Positions 11,697-23,950 of a stretch of 64,000 nucleotides of DNA are shown here, piece by piece (the stretch's first letter is position 1; each line of letters opens with the position of its first letter). A model generated the notes under the pieces. It did no database searches. It was not told the origin of the DNA and was given only the letters and a program-made list of their open reading frames with translations. This stretch comes from Platynereis dumerilii (taxonomy: Eukaryota > Annelida > Polychaeta > Phyllodocida > Nereididae): NCBI GenBank assembly GCA_026936325.1, contig JAPTHN010000025.1, positions 2,448,001 through 2,512,000 of the forward strand. Direction: 5' to 3'. The position numbers and the translations under genes were made by a program.

Positions 11697-11850
11697 CAGC
11701 TGGGTGGCCAAGTGGCTTAGGTGCCTGCCTGCTCCACCAAAGGTCTTTGCTTGCATGGGTTCGAATCCCGGGTCCCACAGAGGAAATCTAATGATTTCAT
11801 GTGAACGCTTGAAGAAAATGATGAAAAAGGCCATTCAATTCACTTCAGTT
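11697..11850 (+). mobile_element. tRNA-derived SINE
   Basis: It begins GCAGCTGGGTGGCCAAGTGG. An A-box-like TGGCCAAGTGGC and a B-box GGTTCGAATCC are correctly spaced for RNA polymerase III, followed by an AT-rich body. The acceptor strands do not pair, so this is not a working tRNA gene. Its body (about 11782-11841) recurs inverted at 12716-12780. Confidence 0.65.
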
Positions 11851-12270
11851 GTAATCACTTAACATATAGTGTGTTTCCCCTGAGTTGAGAGTGGTGAGTT
11901 CCAGACAACCAGATCCAATTCCACATTTGGTGACATTTTTGACACCACAAATTGCTCTATCTTGTGCTGATACACCTGTTGCTCATAAAGCATCAACCCT
12001 GGACCTGCTCTATCAGTGTCCAGGGGCATAGCTGTTAAATTTTTTAGGAGGGGGGTTGAGTAGAGGCAAAGGAATTGTTTATGCCCCCTTTCTTGAATAG
12101 CTATGCCACAGAAAGAACATACAGTGACACCAGGACATCTACAGCTTCCAGAGTGTTAAACAGTTCATGGTTTGTCAATGCTGTTGTATCTGCAGTTTAG
12201 GAATTGTTTGAAGTGCCGCTCTCAACACAGGGGAAACAGACTATAAAATTTTGCTTTTTGAAAAGTCATG

Positions 12271-12664
12271 TCAGAGTTTGTCACACACAATGATAGTCCA
12301 GTGAAAGAATGCAGCTGTGGAAACAGGTCCTAAAACAGTCTGAGAGTGGTAAAAGGTTCAGGGTCAATAAAAAAAGGACTTTACACACCTTGTATAGCAG
12401 CCATAGGACAAGCAGCATTACCAAGTGTGCCCTCCGCATGACATTTCTTGCGGGGGCAGATGCCGGGTTTTGAGAATAGCAAAAGGAGGGCACAGGGGCA
12501 AACACAATGCCAATTTTTACCTGTGAAGCTGTTATAGAGGTTGTGTTGGGTCTTTCTGATAGACTGTAAGCCTTTTTGATGCCACAGCTATTGTACAGGC
12601 TGTTTGAGGACTTGTTTCCATGGTTGCATTGCTGCATTGGAATATCATTGTGTGTGACAAACTC
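12271..12664. mobile_element. ~394-bp MITE with GAGTTTGTCACACACAATGA ends
   Basis: The left end GAGTTTGTCACACACAATGATA has an exact inverted counterpart at the right end, and GTCAGA lies just outside on both sides with a 4-bp difference. No target duplication could be settled. A 118-codon minus ORF inside has no family features and is treated as chance. Confidence 0.7.
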
Positions 12665-12715
12665 GGTCTGACTTCCCGAAAACCTAAATTTTTAACAAGT
12701 TAGATGACACTTATT

Positions 12716-12780
12716 GAAGTGAATTGTGTGGCCTTTTTCATCATTTTCTTCAAGCTTTCGCATGAAATCATTAGATTTGC
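12716..12780 (-). repeat. Inverted copy of the SINE body
   Basis: The reverse complement matches about 60 bp of 11782-11841 ('aatctaatgatttcatg' and 'gaagaaaatgatgaaaaagg'). The tRNA-like head is absent. The pair forms an inverted repeat around the MITE at 12271-12664. Confidence 0.65.
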
Positions 12781-13038
12781 CCTATGGGGTGCCTAATACC
12801 CCCATCCAGTGGCTATACCCCAATGTGACAAACTCAGCAACAAACACACACAAGAAATGGTCACAATTTTGTGATTTTAAGCAACTGGGTTCTTTGACAT
12901 CTGATTATACATATACATAAACTCAAAAGCCCATCTGAAACTTAAACACAAAAATACAGCCCTAGAAACAGTTTTGCGTTTTTAATTTGGTTCAGTTTAT
13001 CACATATTACCTCAAACGCGGATATAACTAGCACTTAC

Positions 13039-13109
13039 GACATGTCCCATAAAGCTGAATTGTGGCAGTACAACTTCAGCTTCCAGGTACACTTCGAAAA
13101 TGTCTAACC
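13039..13109 (-). CDS. Candidate exon 3 of unknown minus-strand gene
   Basis: This 71-bp exon candidate encodes LDIFEVYLEAEVVLPQFSFM plus GHV, ending at GTAAGT (phase 0). Its first two bases complete the glycine split by the previous exon (..TTTNFG), so the two join without a shift. The acceptor (..AATGGTCAG) has a weak pyrimidine tract, which is the main doubt. The next exon candidate in phase is 3061-3147 or its duplicate 7437-7523. Confidence 0.5.
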
Positions 13110-13843
13110 CTGACCATTAGTTTTTCCTGATCAAGAAAATCCTATGGGATATGTTGCTATACAACAAAAAGGTCTCAGACGCTGTATTGAAGAAGTAGTT
13201 AAATTGATATCACTCAGTTTTATCAAATTTGAAATTATGTTTCTGAAATCTACTAATTTTTGTAATTTTTCACTAAAATAAAATTAGACATATTGATATA
13301 CATTCCATTATTTCTGGTGGTCATTGATCATAGATATTGCTTCTCCACAAGGTAAGGTGCAATTGACACCAAAATTCAGTACATCTTATCGTCTGGTGCA
13401 AGCCATGTGACCTTTTCCTGTTCATAGATAGGGATGGAGTCTCAGAGGCCCCTGTGAACCATTTGTGTCACAAAATTTGTTTGACCCGGCAAAAATAGGG
13501 TGTATTTCACAAAGTGAGAATATTGAATAAAAATAACCTCCAGATATTAATTAACCATGTCAAGTTTATCAAATATACCAAAGAACACAAAAAGAAATGT
13601 TCACTTTTAGCGGTTGTTGAAAATCATGTATTATTTGGTAGTGCAAACGTAGATTAGATTATAAATTTAAAATGCTTTGTGCAACCTCCAAATATTAATC
13701 AATCTTGTTGAAATGTTGCATGTGTTTCTTTTACTTATGTGATCATCAATTTTAAATTTTTGTTTTAAATACAATTTTGGACCACCCTAATGTATATTTT
13801 TATGATGACATAACATTGTTAAGACAAATGAAGAAAAACTCAC

Positions 13844-14016
13844 CGAAATTGAAAGTAGTGATTGTGTGGAAGCTGTTGGAAATGGAACTTTTACAGTGCT
13901 CTCTTCCATCATTCTTCTTGGATATTTTGCTCATTTGCTGTGTACTATAAAAGGCCTTGTGCCATTTCTCCACACCTTTAGTGCTCATCGACTTGTGAAT
14001 GTTTTTCGCTAAACTC
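13844..14016 (-). CDS. Candidate exon 2 of unknown minus-strand gene
   Basis: A 173-bp open segment between a strong acceptor (TTTCATTTTCCAG) and a strong donor (GTGAGTTTTT). It encodes SLAKNIHKSMSTKGVEKWHK and a further ~38 residues ending ..SFHTITTFNFG. It is lysine- and serine-rich with no membrane segment and no family motif I recognise. Phase is 2 at the start and 1 at the end, matching exon 16209-16216 upstream and 13039-13109 downstream. This is the best-supported exon of the gene. Confidence 0.6.
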
Positions 14017-14203
14017 CTGGAAAATGAAAGTAATACAGGTCTGGTTGATAGATGCTTCAATGAACTGTAGCTGAATGAAACAGACTACTTATCCTCAAAG
14101 GAGAGTTACAATGACTGACAACAAATTATAGAAAGTTATTTGAAATTGTGATGACTACTGTCTTTTGAAAAACAATAATGCGCTTCATTTGGAAAACATT
14201 GAG

Positions 14204-14464
14204 ACAAATAGGTGTAATTACCTAAGTTAACAAACATAGAACAAAGTGAAATGACATTTGAGAGAATATACCATTGTAATCTTGATGGAGACCTCATTAC
14301 AAAAATTCTTCCACCCCCCCCCCCCCAAATACCATGTCTGGTTCCGCCACTGAAATAGGTGTAAATACCTAAGTTAACATACATAGAACAAATTGAAATG
14401 AAATTTGAGAGAATACCCAATGTAATCTTGATGGAGATCTCATTACAAAATACAAAAATTCTTT
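14204..14464. repeat. Direct duplication of ~105 bp around a C14 run
   Basis: 'taggtgtaa.tacctaagttaaca.acatagaacaaa' to 'cttgatggaga.ctcattac' occurs at 14204-14307 and 14353-14464. Between them is a C-run ending 'tctggttccgccactg'. The segment probably duplicated around an inserted short repeat. It looks exon-like on the minus strand, but its phase does not fit exon 13844-14016. Confidence 0.65.
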
Positions 14465-14522
14465 CCACAGCCTTCATAGTACAGAGTAGGCCCTATACAT
14501 ATATACATATAGGGCCTACAAC

Positions 14523-14815
14523 AGGGGCCGACCAGATGATAGTTGGGGGGGGGATCGATTTTACCCCTCGTATGAATTTATTATTTGTTTGCGAAGCATC
14601 GATGAACAATTTTTTTCGCATGGGAATGAACGACAAACTTTTAAATTGCAATTTTAACATTACAGTGCCCTAGCTACATGTGAAAACAAACTTTTTCATT
14701 TTCCACGTGCTGAATAAACTTTTTTTCAGCATGTTCAGTGTCAAGTGAGAAACTAACTTTTTTTTTAACCAAAAGTCCATGCCCCCCCCCCCCCAAGATC
14801 ATCTGGTCGGCCCCT
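14523..14815. mobile_element. 293-bp MITE with AGGGGCCGACCAGATGAT ends
   Basis: The termini AGGGGCCGACCAGATGAT and ATCATCTGGTCGGCCCCT are exact inverted repeats, each followed inside by a G or C run. No target duplication is visible. A truncated relative lies at 10335-10526. Confidence 0.8.
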
Positions 14816-16208
14816 TATGAAACATACAACTATAGTTTTGTCAATGTTATTTTCAATACAGACCTAATATAGATTTTTGCAATTCTCCATGATTTCAATT
14901 TTGGAGTTTTAAAAATCTCTGCAATTTAGCATTTAGACGTCTAAGTTATGGCTCTTTAAATGACTTAACTCATTTGGAGTGTCAATCATATGAAATTTTG
15001 ATAAAATCCAAATAACTGAAAAATGTTTTGGATTTATGACATTTTCCCTGCATTTTGGTTTCTCGCAAATTAATCTTAATAGACATTATATAGCTGAATG
15101 CAAATGTCTGTGATGATACAAGTTTAAAATACACAAAAATGTGAAAAGACTCATATTCTCAACATTTTCCTGTCTAATGTTATGCTATGCTATTTTCATA
15201 CATATTTTTGTCATATTACTTTGTTCAAATTCAGAAACATATCCATGAGGAAATTGCTTTGTTACAAAACATGCAGATTGCACCTGTGTTGGAATAGGTG
15301 TTGAAAGCTGATGGTTTGCTGCCGTGCATCCTATGTTTTGTATTGTTTGTTTTTTTTGAAATATAAAAAATCAAAATGTGCAAGTAATTTTTGTGCTGAC
15401 TGTATATTGACATTCGGATAAAGGTCTCAGTTATAAGACAATGCTCCTTTCCAGTTCATTAATGAATTCCAGTCTTGAATGCACTATCTTATAAAGAAAG
15501 CCATAAATTTACATGTCACCCATCCCCCCCCCTCTCTCTCCCCATGGGATAACTGAAAACAGGTGCAGTTGTCCCATTATGCCCTTATCAGTGGCTATAA
15601 CTGCTGATACTGATATCTATTGTACCCTAAGTTTGTACCCCAATGGTCTAATCCAACTTATATCCTTGTAAATTTATCATGTGTCATCTACATATTATTG
15701 TATATCTTATTATATATATAATCTTAAAACAATAACAAATTTATCATTACATTGAGTTTCCTAGAAAACAACGTGTCCTTTACATTGGTGTAAAAATCAC
15801 TATTCTGAGTAGCAAAAGAAAATTTAAAAAAAATTGGCATTCAATAGGCAATGTTGTATGACTTTCTTTTGCTTTTGGTAATATTTCTTTTAAGCAATGT
15901 CATGCATAGTATGCATAATTTATAAAAGTGACTTTGGAATGACATACATGTACAATACATGTAATAGTTTTAAAACAGAATACTTTGAAAGAACACAATA
16001 GCTTAATTCAGACTAATTCAGGTTCATTGAAAGTGGACAACTTATGTAAACTATTATAATTAACATTTCCAAAAAAGAGCTAATTATATCATATATTAAA
16101 GGAACATAACGGCATCATCATTAAACAAATAATCTATAAATTGAATGTGTTGAAAGCAGGATGCATAATATGCTAATGAACAGCATGAAAAAGGTATATA
16201 AGACTCAC
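14816..16208. other. AT-rich, no gene seen
   Basis: It would be the first intron of the candidate minus-strand gene. It contains C and CT runs at about 15520-15545, TATA runs near 15700 and only short chance ORFs. Confidence 0.4.
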
Positions 16209-16216
16209 CTTGACAT
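16209..16216 (-). CDS. Candidate start exon (ATGTCAAG) of unknown gene
   Basis: On the minus strand ATGTCAAG is followed by GTGAGTCTT. Joined to exon 13844-14016 it gives MSRSLAKNIHKSMSTKG. in one frame, and the first 84 codons come from three exons. Two in-frame TGA codons lie about 50 bases upstream, so translation could begin at this ATG. The assignment rests on phase agreement and the donor only. A longer upstream coding exon after another acceptor is possible. Confidence 0.35.
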
Positions 16217-17794
16217 TGTTGCAGCATATAAGAATAGGGATAATGATACACTCTTCAAACAAGATGATGATCATCAGCTGCTTACTGTTGGAAGCACATG
16301 TGTAGACTGTGACCTGCAGCTCTGGTCAGTCCATGCATGGCAGGCACCATGTGACTTCCCAAGATGCAACTTGCAACTTGCACCAGACAGGGTGCACAAG
16401 GGTGATGCACTTGAAATTGTCCAAGGTCAAAGGGGGTCAAAGGGCCTCAAATCCTGGGGCGGATCCAGGATTTTTCAAAAGGGGGGGGGGCAGCAATACT
16501 TATAACATTGAAGTCTCTAATTTTTTTTTCCAAATAGCAATATGAAGGATTTATTTGACAAAGGGGGGGGGCCTTGTACCCCCCCAGGTATTAGATGGTG
16601 TAATGTTTTAGCTTAAATATGAATGAATACCAGACTCAGACTCAGATTAATTTAATATCTAGGGTTTTTTTGCAAGGGAGGGGGGTACTTTTTGCAAATT
16701 AAGGATTATCTATCTACCTCTTTATCTATACATGTATATCTCTTTATCTATATATCTCTTTATCTATCAATCTATCTATTCACCTGTATGCAGCCAATTC
16801 TTCTACCTTTATGTATATATCTATCTTTTTTTCACATTTCTTACATTGCTTAAAAATGAGTGTTGGTTATTTTTAGGCCTAAATATTATTATATATTTTA
16901 ATAACATTCTTCCATTTTATATAACATTTTAAAAATCAACTTTGTTTTCAACTTCAAGCACAACATTACAAACATTTAAAATTTCTTTAGTTCTGAATAG
17001 GTGGGAAGTTAACTTAAAAGATATAATTGCTTTGAGAAAAGCATAACATAATCAAAACAAACACATTGACCACAGTTAATTCAATTGTACAAACAAATTT
17101 GCAGATTTCTACATAGCAATTAACAAAATAACAAAATGTACCATTTTAATTCAAATAACTGAAGTTTAATTTTATTTGCAACTTTCCTGGTTAAGTAAGA
17201 TATGCATGAAACAAGGGGGGAGATTTGTTTCATAAAAATGCCTACTCATTTTAGATATTAAAACTTTTTAATTACACACCCCATGCCTTCATGTTCATGA
17301 TAAAATCGATACAGTACCCTTTTTAAGGATACTTTTCTTATTATGGGATGGGAAGACCCATTACCAAGGGTGCTAGGGTTGCATTTATACATAATCTGTC
17401 ATAGACAGAAATTTACATAGACTGCTCTTTCTTATCTATTTTTTTTACTGTGGGCTGTTCTATATATCATATAGGCCTAGTGATTATTAACTGATACATT
17501 TACTTGATTTTGAAAGGAAGTTCATATCGTCCGCACTAAACTCAGTGCAAATCTATAGTCAAAATCTATAACATAGTTTAACAGAACAGCAGTTAAGGGG
17601 TATTTTTTTATGATGAGAAGACAGGTCTTGGGTCTCCCTGGACAAGGGCAGGATATGTGATGACAAGACTAGAGATTATCAGATAACATGACACAGGATC
17701 TGACATGTGTTTTTATATCATAATAAGGATGACTAGACGTGACAAGAGTGGCCTTCAAAACTGACTTTTGAGTTTTTAATTCACAAAATCATAT
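16217..17794. other. No gene seen; G-run repeats and microsatellite
   Basis: A plus-strand 114-codon ORF at 16161-16505 is not supported by motifs. A short G-run repeat starts 'ggggcggatccagg' at about 16454, with runs to 16595. (TCTA)-like repeats occupy about 16706-16795. The rest is AT-rich. Confidence 0.4.
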
Positions 17795-18080
17795 TATTAC
17801 ATGACCACTATGCTAGAGCGATGCTGATTGGCCAAAATCAGTCACATGACGACATCATAAAAACTCATATTGCATGGTTCGAGTGCAATATGAGATTTTT
17901 TCCAAAAAAAAATTTTATAACTTTTTTTTTTCAGATTTTTTCATATTGCATGGTTAAAGTGCAATATGAGTTTTCATAAAAAAATAATAAAAATTGCAAA
18001 ATTGTTTTTTTATTCACATTGATTTTTCCAGACTTTTATTTTCAGATACATTATATTCGAAGCATAGTGGTCATGTTATA
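17795..18080. mobile_element. ~286-bp MITE with ACATGACCACTATGCT ends
   Basis: The ends TATTACATGACCACTATGCT and AGCATAGTGGTCATGTTATA are inverted repeats with one difference. Inside, 'tcatattgcatggtt' and 'agtgcaatatgag' form further small hairpins. It is non-coding. Confidence 0.75.
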
Positions 18081-18364
18081 AAACAAATGCGGCACTTATT
18101 ATAATATTGGTGTCATATACTTTCTTTTATACTCTTGTTGTGAATTATCCATTTGTAGCCAGGAAGTGAATCAAGTGATGCTTACGTAAGGCCGACACAG
18201 CCCCATTGGGGAAATATGCAGTATTCTTTTAGAACACCCTTTGTCCTTTTATCTCTTGTTTGATAGGTTTTTGTCTGAGTATTTCTTGACTGAGTTTTCT
18301 TTGTCAGAAAATTGCTTGTCTGATCTTATCTTGTTTGATTATTACTTGTCTGAATTCCTTTCGT

Positions 18365-19628
18365 CTGGTTCATTTATTCATTCACATACATATATGAAAT
18401 ACATGGAATAAAATTAAGTACATTTTAAAATAGACAGTAATCGACAATAGAAATAAAAACAATTATATAGTACAAATTATATAGTACAAACAACATTAAA
18501 AATAAAATCAAGCTCTTTAGCATAAAAACCTTCAATAAAAGCGCAGCTGCTTCTCACATCACACATATCAAATCACAGTCACAATATTCAACTAATTTCA
18601 ATAGTCTCTGGCCTTTCAAAATCACATTATGCGTATCACACTCTTACTGTCTCTTGTACACATACGAGCTAGGAAAGACACTTTTTCATTCTTGCTTTTC
18701 TCCATTTTCATGACTAACTTGATGAATCTCGCATAAATTTGCCTGAGCGCTGTAGCTCTTTCCAACAGTTGTGGCAGAAAACGTCTGTGTGTTGTATATG
18801 GCAGGTGAAGAACACGTCTCACACAGCGATTCCAACACGTCTGAAACTCTGCAACAGCAGCATCAGAGAAAAGCCAGGCCTCACTGCCATAAAAATGGGC
18901 ATATTGTGTGTTGAATACATTTTGGACAACTTCTAGCTTACTTCTTCCAAGTGTTACAACCACTGAGTTAGTTCTTTGAATTAAGTCACTTTTCTTCTTT
19001 CTCACATCTATATTCTCCCGGAGAGTGGCCTCAAAATAATTCCCTAGATGTTTAACGCTATCAATCCATTGTAGTGGTGTTCCCTTCAAGTAAACACATG
19101 GAGGCACAGGTTTCCTCTTCCTTCTAAACAGGACACACACTGTTTTTAATGGGTTGTAGGTTACACTAAACTTGTCACCAGAGGCTTCACAAATTTCAAG
19201 CATTTGTTTCAGACCACGAACACTTGGAGCGCACAGGGTAATATCATCAGCATAACAAAGGGCTCCGTAAAAATGGCGACCAATGCGACATCCAACACCT
19301 TGCTTCTCAAGTTCAAGTAACAAAATATCCATATATACACAGAACAATAATGGTGACATTACACCACCTTGACGAATACCATTAGTTGTCTGAAACGGCT
19401 TCGATTTACTGCTTCACCAAACAGTTCGTAAAGACTGACGTTTATACATGTCCATCATCATACGTAACACAATAGGAGGCATGCCTCTGTCAATCAATAT
19501 GCTAAATAGTTGATCATGTCTGACCTTGTCAAATGCCTTTGAGGCATCAATAAAACAGGTATACACCTCTGCGTTATTATTTAGATAATATGATATCACT
19601 TCTTTCAAAGATAGACTGCACATAAGTA
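18365..19628 (-). mobile_element. LINE fragment, RT to 3' end
   Basis: A non-LTR retrotransposon fragment. On the minus strand 19635-18622 encodes the later part of a reverse transcriptase: IDASKAFDKVRHDQLF, then NGIRQGGVMSPLLF, then the catalytic box YADDITL, then a C-terminal region with WNRCVRRVLHLPYTTH. One in-frame TGA (19416-19414) interrupts it just before the NGIRQGG box; otherwise the frame is intact. The 3' part runs to about 18365 and ends in AATGAATAAATGAA-like sequence. It resembles Jockey/CR1-like LINEs, clade not settled. The 5' side is cut by the element at 19629-20612. Confidence 0.85.
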
Positions 19629-20612
19629 GAGTCAAGGAGGGTAAATCCGTCCACTTTTGGCAAAAACCCTATTTCCCAAACAATGGGAATAGATTTAAAA
19701 AATTTAAAGTAGTCCAGTGGAAGGAGCATATTCTGTGCTACCATTAACAACCAAAAGGTAAAAAAATTCACATAATTTTTGATGAAACTATGGCAACCAG
19801 AAATGAAGGTTTGGGCTGGTAAATCCGTCCAGGTTGCTGGTAAATCTGTCCAGCAAGGATGGTAAATCCGTCCACAGGGTATAATACAGCCCCCACCTAT
19901 CATATCTTATACATTTTTGAAATGTTGCAATTTATCAATTTTCACCAAGGATTTTGGGTTGATCTAAGAATAATGGGACAATGATTGCACGAAAAACAGA
20001 AGAATTAAATAATAGATGTCAAGTTTTATACAATCATTTCAATCGATTGCCCTAATAACAATTACAAATTTATTTACACCAATCAAAGTGGTATCAATTG
20101 TTCCAATCTAATTTCTGTTATCAATTATATGCCAATTATGATTATTGCAAGTCATACAAGTACTCTGATGTAGGTGGACGGATTTACAAAACACCCAATC
20201 AATCCAGTTTTAATATGAGGATGACAATTCCGTCCACTTTCATTTCACTTGTATTTCCTTCCAAAGTGTCACAACTGAGTAATTTTTAAAAATTCAATAA
20301 AAATAATAAATTTTCTATCTTATTCATTGATTATTACATGAAATGCATTTGTCTGTTGATTTAAATAGGCCTACAAGGCCAACCAACCAAAATTCACAAA
20401 ATGGCTGATGACGTCACAGAGTTTGATTGTCTTTTATCTTTTGTTGTTAAATAGACCCAAAAAATTATTTAAAATGCTAAAAACTGCAAAATCTATTAAA
20501 ACTGAATTTCTCTTGCTTTTAAAACTCACAAAACTTCAACAGATGTATTTTTATCCCCACATTAGAGGGTGGACGGATTTAGAATCCTGGACGGATTTAC
20601 CATCCTTGACTC
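19629..20612. mobile_element. 984-bp TIR element with TA target site, inside the LINE
   Basis: Ends of 25 bp starting GAGTCAAGGAGGGTAAATCC are inverted with one mismatch and flanked by TA (19627-19628, 20613-20614). The motif 'ggtaaatccgtcca' is repeated near both ends in both orientations. It has no transposase. The TA target suggests a Tc1/mariner-related MITE. LINE sequence may resume past 20614 but is too decayed to be sure. Confidence 0.85.
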
Positions 20613-21020
20613 TATATATATATATGCTCCCTTGAAGCGTGTGAAAAAGGAGTAGCCACTCAGATTAAACTCCAATCCCCCCCCCCTCAACCAATGTATG
20701 AGCAGCTTGACTAAGCACCTGCGGGACTTTCTGATGTCAGACCACTATTTTGCAAAATGTTTTGTTATTTGATTAGTCTACGAATATGAAATCATCCGTA
20801 ATAAAGGCTATGTACTACAAGCCAATATAATACCAGAATTTGTCCAATATATTTCTATGAAGTTTTATTTAGCTATTAATTTCCAATTATCATATTTGTC
20901 ATTCATTTGAATATTTAAAATTTATGTTGTAACAAACGTCATTGATATTTATAATTTCTGAAAGGAATGAGGTTGAAATTCTTTATCATGTGCATCTGAT
21001 ACCTGGAGTAAACAACATGT
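20613..21020. other. No gene seen
   Basis: The stretch is AT-rich with a C10 run at about 20678. It may include a decayed continuation of the LINE on the minus strand. Confidence 0.35.
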
Positions 21021-21330
<310 letters not shown>

Positions 21331-21779
21331 TGATGTTAAAGGTGCAGCCCACAAATTAAGTTTTCAGTTAAAACTTGCATATATACATATATAATAAACT
21401 TCATAAATACTGGCAATGACTTTATTTCTTCAGTCCAGTTCATCCAGGACATTGAGGTCAGTTCATGGACCAATGCTTCTGTAGCCATATATCACTGCAC
21501 ATGTGCACAGTAATTGGCATCACACACATCAGTTGAGCCCTTCCTGCTCATTGAAATTTATCTGCTTGCTTCTCAGGGTAAGCTGATCCCACTGATAACC
21601 CTTCAGTGATCTATTTAACTTCACACAGTGTCTTTCCAGATAAGATAATAATTAAGCTATCAGTGTATGCAGGTCTAAAGACTGAAATTAAAAGCAAGTT
21701 TTGATGTGCTATAAAACTTACTTGGAGAAAATAAGAAACTGAAAGAGGAAATGGAAAAGGGAAAGAAAAGGCAGTACAC

Positions 21780-23950
21780 TTAAATTTCTTCCTGCACCAG
21801 CATTTTCGGCAAAAAATTCTGCAGTTCTGCAGGAAACTGCAGAATTCTGCAGTTCTGCAGGAAACTGCAGAATTCTGCAGTTCTGCAGAAAATTCTGCAG
21901 TTCAGCAGCTCCATTCAGTATTTTCGAACCTCTGGTACTATTAATGCATCTCATAAATTGCAATGCATCTGCTAAGTTCAGACCTCTTTGACAAGGACTT
22001 GCCACTACTCAGGAAACGTTACTTGCAGTTTGGGGGTCAATTGGAGGTCTGAGGTTTTGGTGGGTTTTGGTGCTCGTCTGCAATGAATTCTGCAGTTGGA
22101 CAGAAATTCTTCAGTTCTGCAGGAAATTGCAAAATTCTGCATGAAACTGCAGAATTCTTCGGTTCGGCAAAAAATTCTGCAATTCTGTAGGAAACTTCAG
22201 AATTCTGCATATTTTTAGTTGAAACTGCAGAATTCTGCAGATTTTTTTGAAACTGCAGAATTCTGCAGCTTCCGACAGAATTCTGCAGTTAGCTGCAGAA
22301 GTGCATAAAACCTCCCAAGATGCATAACTGCAACAGAATTACAGATTTTGCTGCAGAAACCTTTCAGAAACACTGCAATGACTGAGGACTACCAAAACCC
22401 CGACCCCCCAAACCACAACCCCCCAAATCAATGTTTCCTTGGTAGCAGCAAGCCCAATGTCAAAGAGGTTTGAACTGTACAGATGCAATACACTGGAGGA
22501 AGTAACAGAGGTTCAGAAATCATGCAGGGAGCTTCATAACTGGGTCATTCTCAAATTTCGGGACAATTTGCGTCACTCTAGCTCCCTGACATTAATTTGA
22601 ACGCGATTAATATCTGAAGCATCACTCTGCATCTGTCATTCATATTTCTATTTAGGACCACTGCATTTGGAACAAAAAGTCATTCATTGGACCTTTTTTT
22701 TTGTGCATTATGTACAGGAATTCGTGCAAAATCAATGGTTTTTCCCTGTCACTGGACCTGACATGACAAAATCAAGTGTTTATTTTCCTCCTAATGTACC
22801 ATTATATTCAAAGTTTCTTTGCAAAATTCATGAGAGTATAACTTTGAATTTATATTTAGTTCACATTCAAATTTTTTTGGTCTTATTTCATTGATTAAAT
22901 TGATACAATAAACGTGTCACTAATTTATGTCAATTTTTTTGTCAATTTTTTTGTCCACTCCGTTACTTGCCATAGCTCGGTTTCGTTATTCTTTTTTATG
23001 AGCTATTTTCAATGAATATCATCAGACGCATGTGCGCAATAGTACCACTGCCTTGCAGACTTCATAAAACATGTATTCAATAAATTAAGACAAAATATTC
23101 ATAGAAAATGTTTTTGGTCTCACCAAAATGTCCCCTCCGTTTCCTTAATTTCCAAGCTTACCAAATGATAGTTTTAAAGAGTGATTTCATGTATGTATTG
23201 CTGAGTGTGACAGCTTTTAATAGTCTGCAATTATTTTATCTTATCTCCTAAATAAAAAGCAGTAATGAGCGAAAAGCAAAAAATTGTTCCCCTCCGTTAC
23301 CGTCCACTCCGTTACCAGATAAAAATAAGAAATCGACATTTGGACCAAAAAATCTACTGATATGAGATGAAGTACTTCTGAAAATAATAGTAACACCAAT
23401 ATTTTATTGTTTTTCCTTTTGTTGTTGTTCCTGCAGTCAATTTTTTACATCAAAATTCCCCTCTGTTACCACATTGTCCCCTCCGTTACAGGACATGTTT
23501 GCTATACCCTTTGTCCCGAAATTTGAGAATGGCCCATCTGCAGAATTCTGCAGCGTCCTGCAGATTTTTTTGAAACTGCAGAATTCTGCTTTTTTTTTTT
23601 TGCAGAACTGCAGAATTCTGCAGTTTTTTTTGCAGAGCTGCAGAAGTGCATAAAACCTCCCAGGCTGCATATCTCCAACAGAAATTTTTCAGAAACGCTG
23701 CAGTGACAGAGAACTACCAAAAACTCCGATCGCCCAAACAACAATCCCCCACACCACGTTCCCTTGGTAGCGGCAAGCCCCATGTCAGAGAGGTCTGAAG
23801 ATGCATTGCAATAAACTACAGGAAGTAACAGAGGTTCAGAAATCATGCAGGGAGTTGCAGAACTGCAGAATGCTGCAGCTTCCGGCAGATTTTTTTTGAA
23901 ACTGCAGAATTCTGCTTTTTTTGTAGAACTGCAGAAAGAAATTACATATT
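21780..23950. repeat. CTGCAGAATTCTGCAG-rich composite
   Basis: Dense copies of the self-complementary motif CTGCAGAATTCTGCAG and variants occupy about 21820-22310 and 23536-23950. A ~215-bp companion ('gtgcataaaacctccca' to 'aaatcatgcagggag') occurs at 22302-22530 and 23644-23850, and inverted at about 21905-22080. Between the two blocks sits the TIR element 22542-23535. Confidence 0.8.
22542..23535. mobile_element. ~994-bp TIR element, copy 1
   Basis: The inverted ends GGGTCATTCTCAAATTTCGG and its near complement are flanked by AACT and ATCT. The interior has repeated 'cctccgttac' motifs. A second copy lies inverted at 29050-30031. It has no coding region. A 75-codon ORF is chance. Confidence 0.85.

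Noticed and set aside
11697-11785. tRNA gene
   Set aside because: A and B boxes are present, but the acceptor strands do not pair and the body continues as a SINE.
12281-12637. 118-codon minus-strand ORF
   Set aside because: It lies entirely inside an inverted-repeat MITE and has no recognisable domain.
14136-14477. 113-codon minus ORF over the duplicated segment, considered as an exon of the minus-strand gene
   Set aside because: The frame that would join exon 13844-14016 contains stops, and the ORF crosses a C-run repeat.
16161-16505. 114-codon plus-strand ORF
   Set aside because: No motif or splice support; it runs into a G-run repeat.
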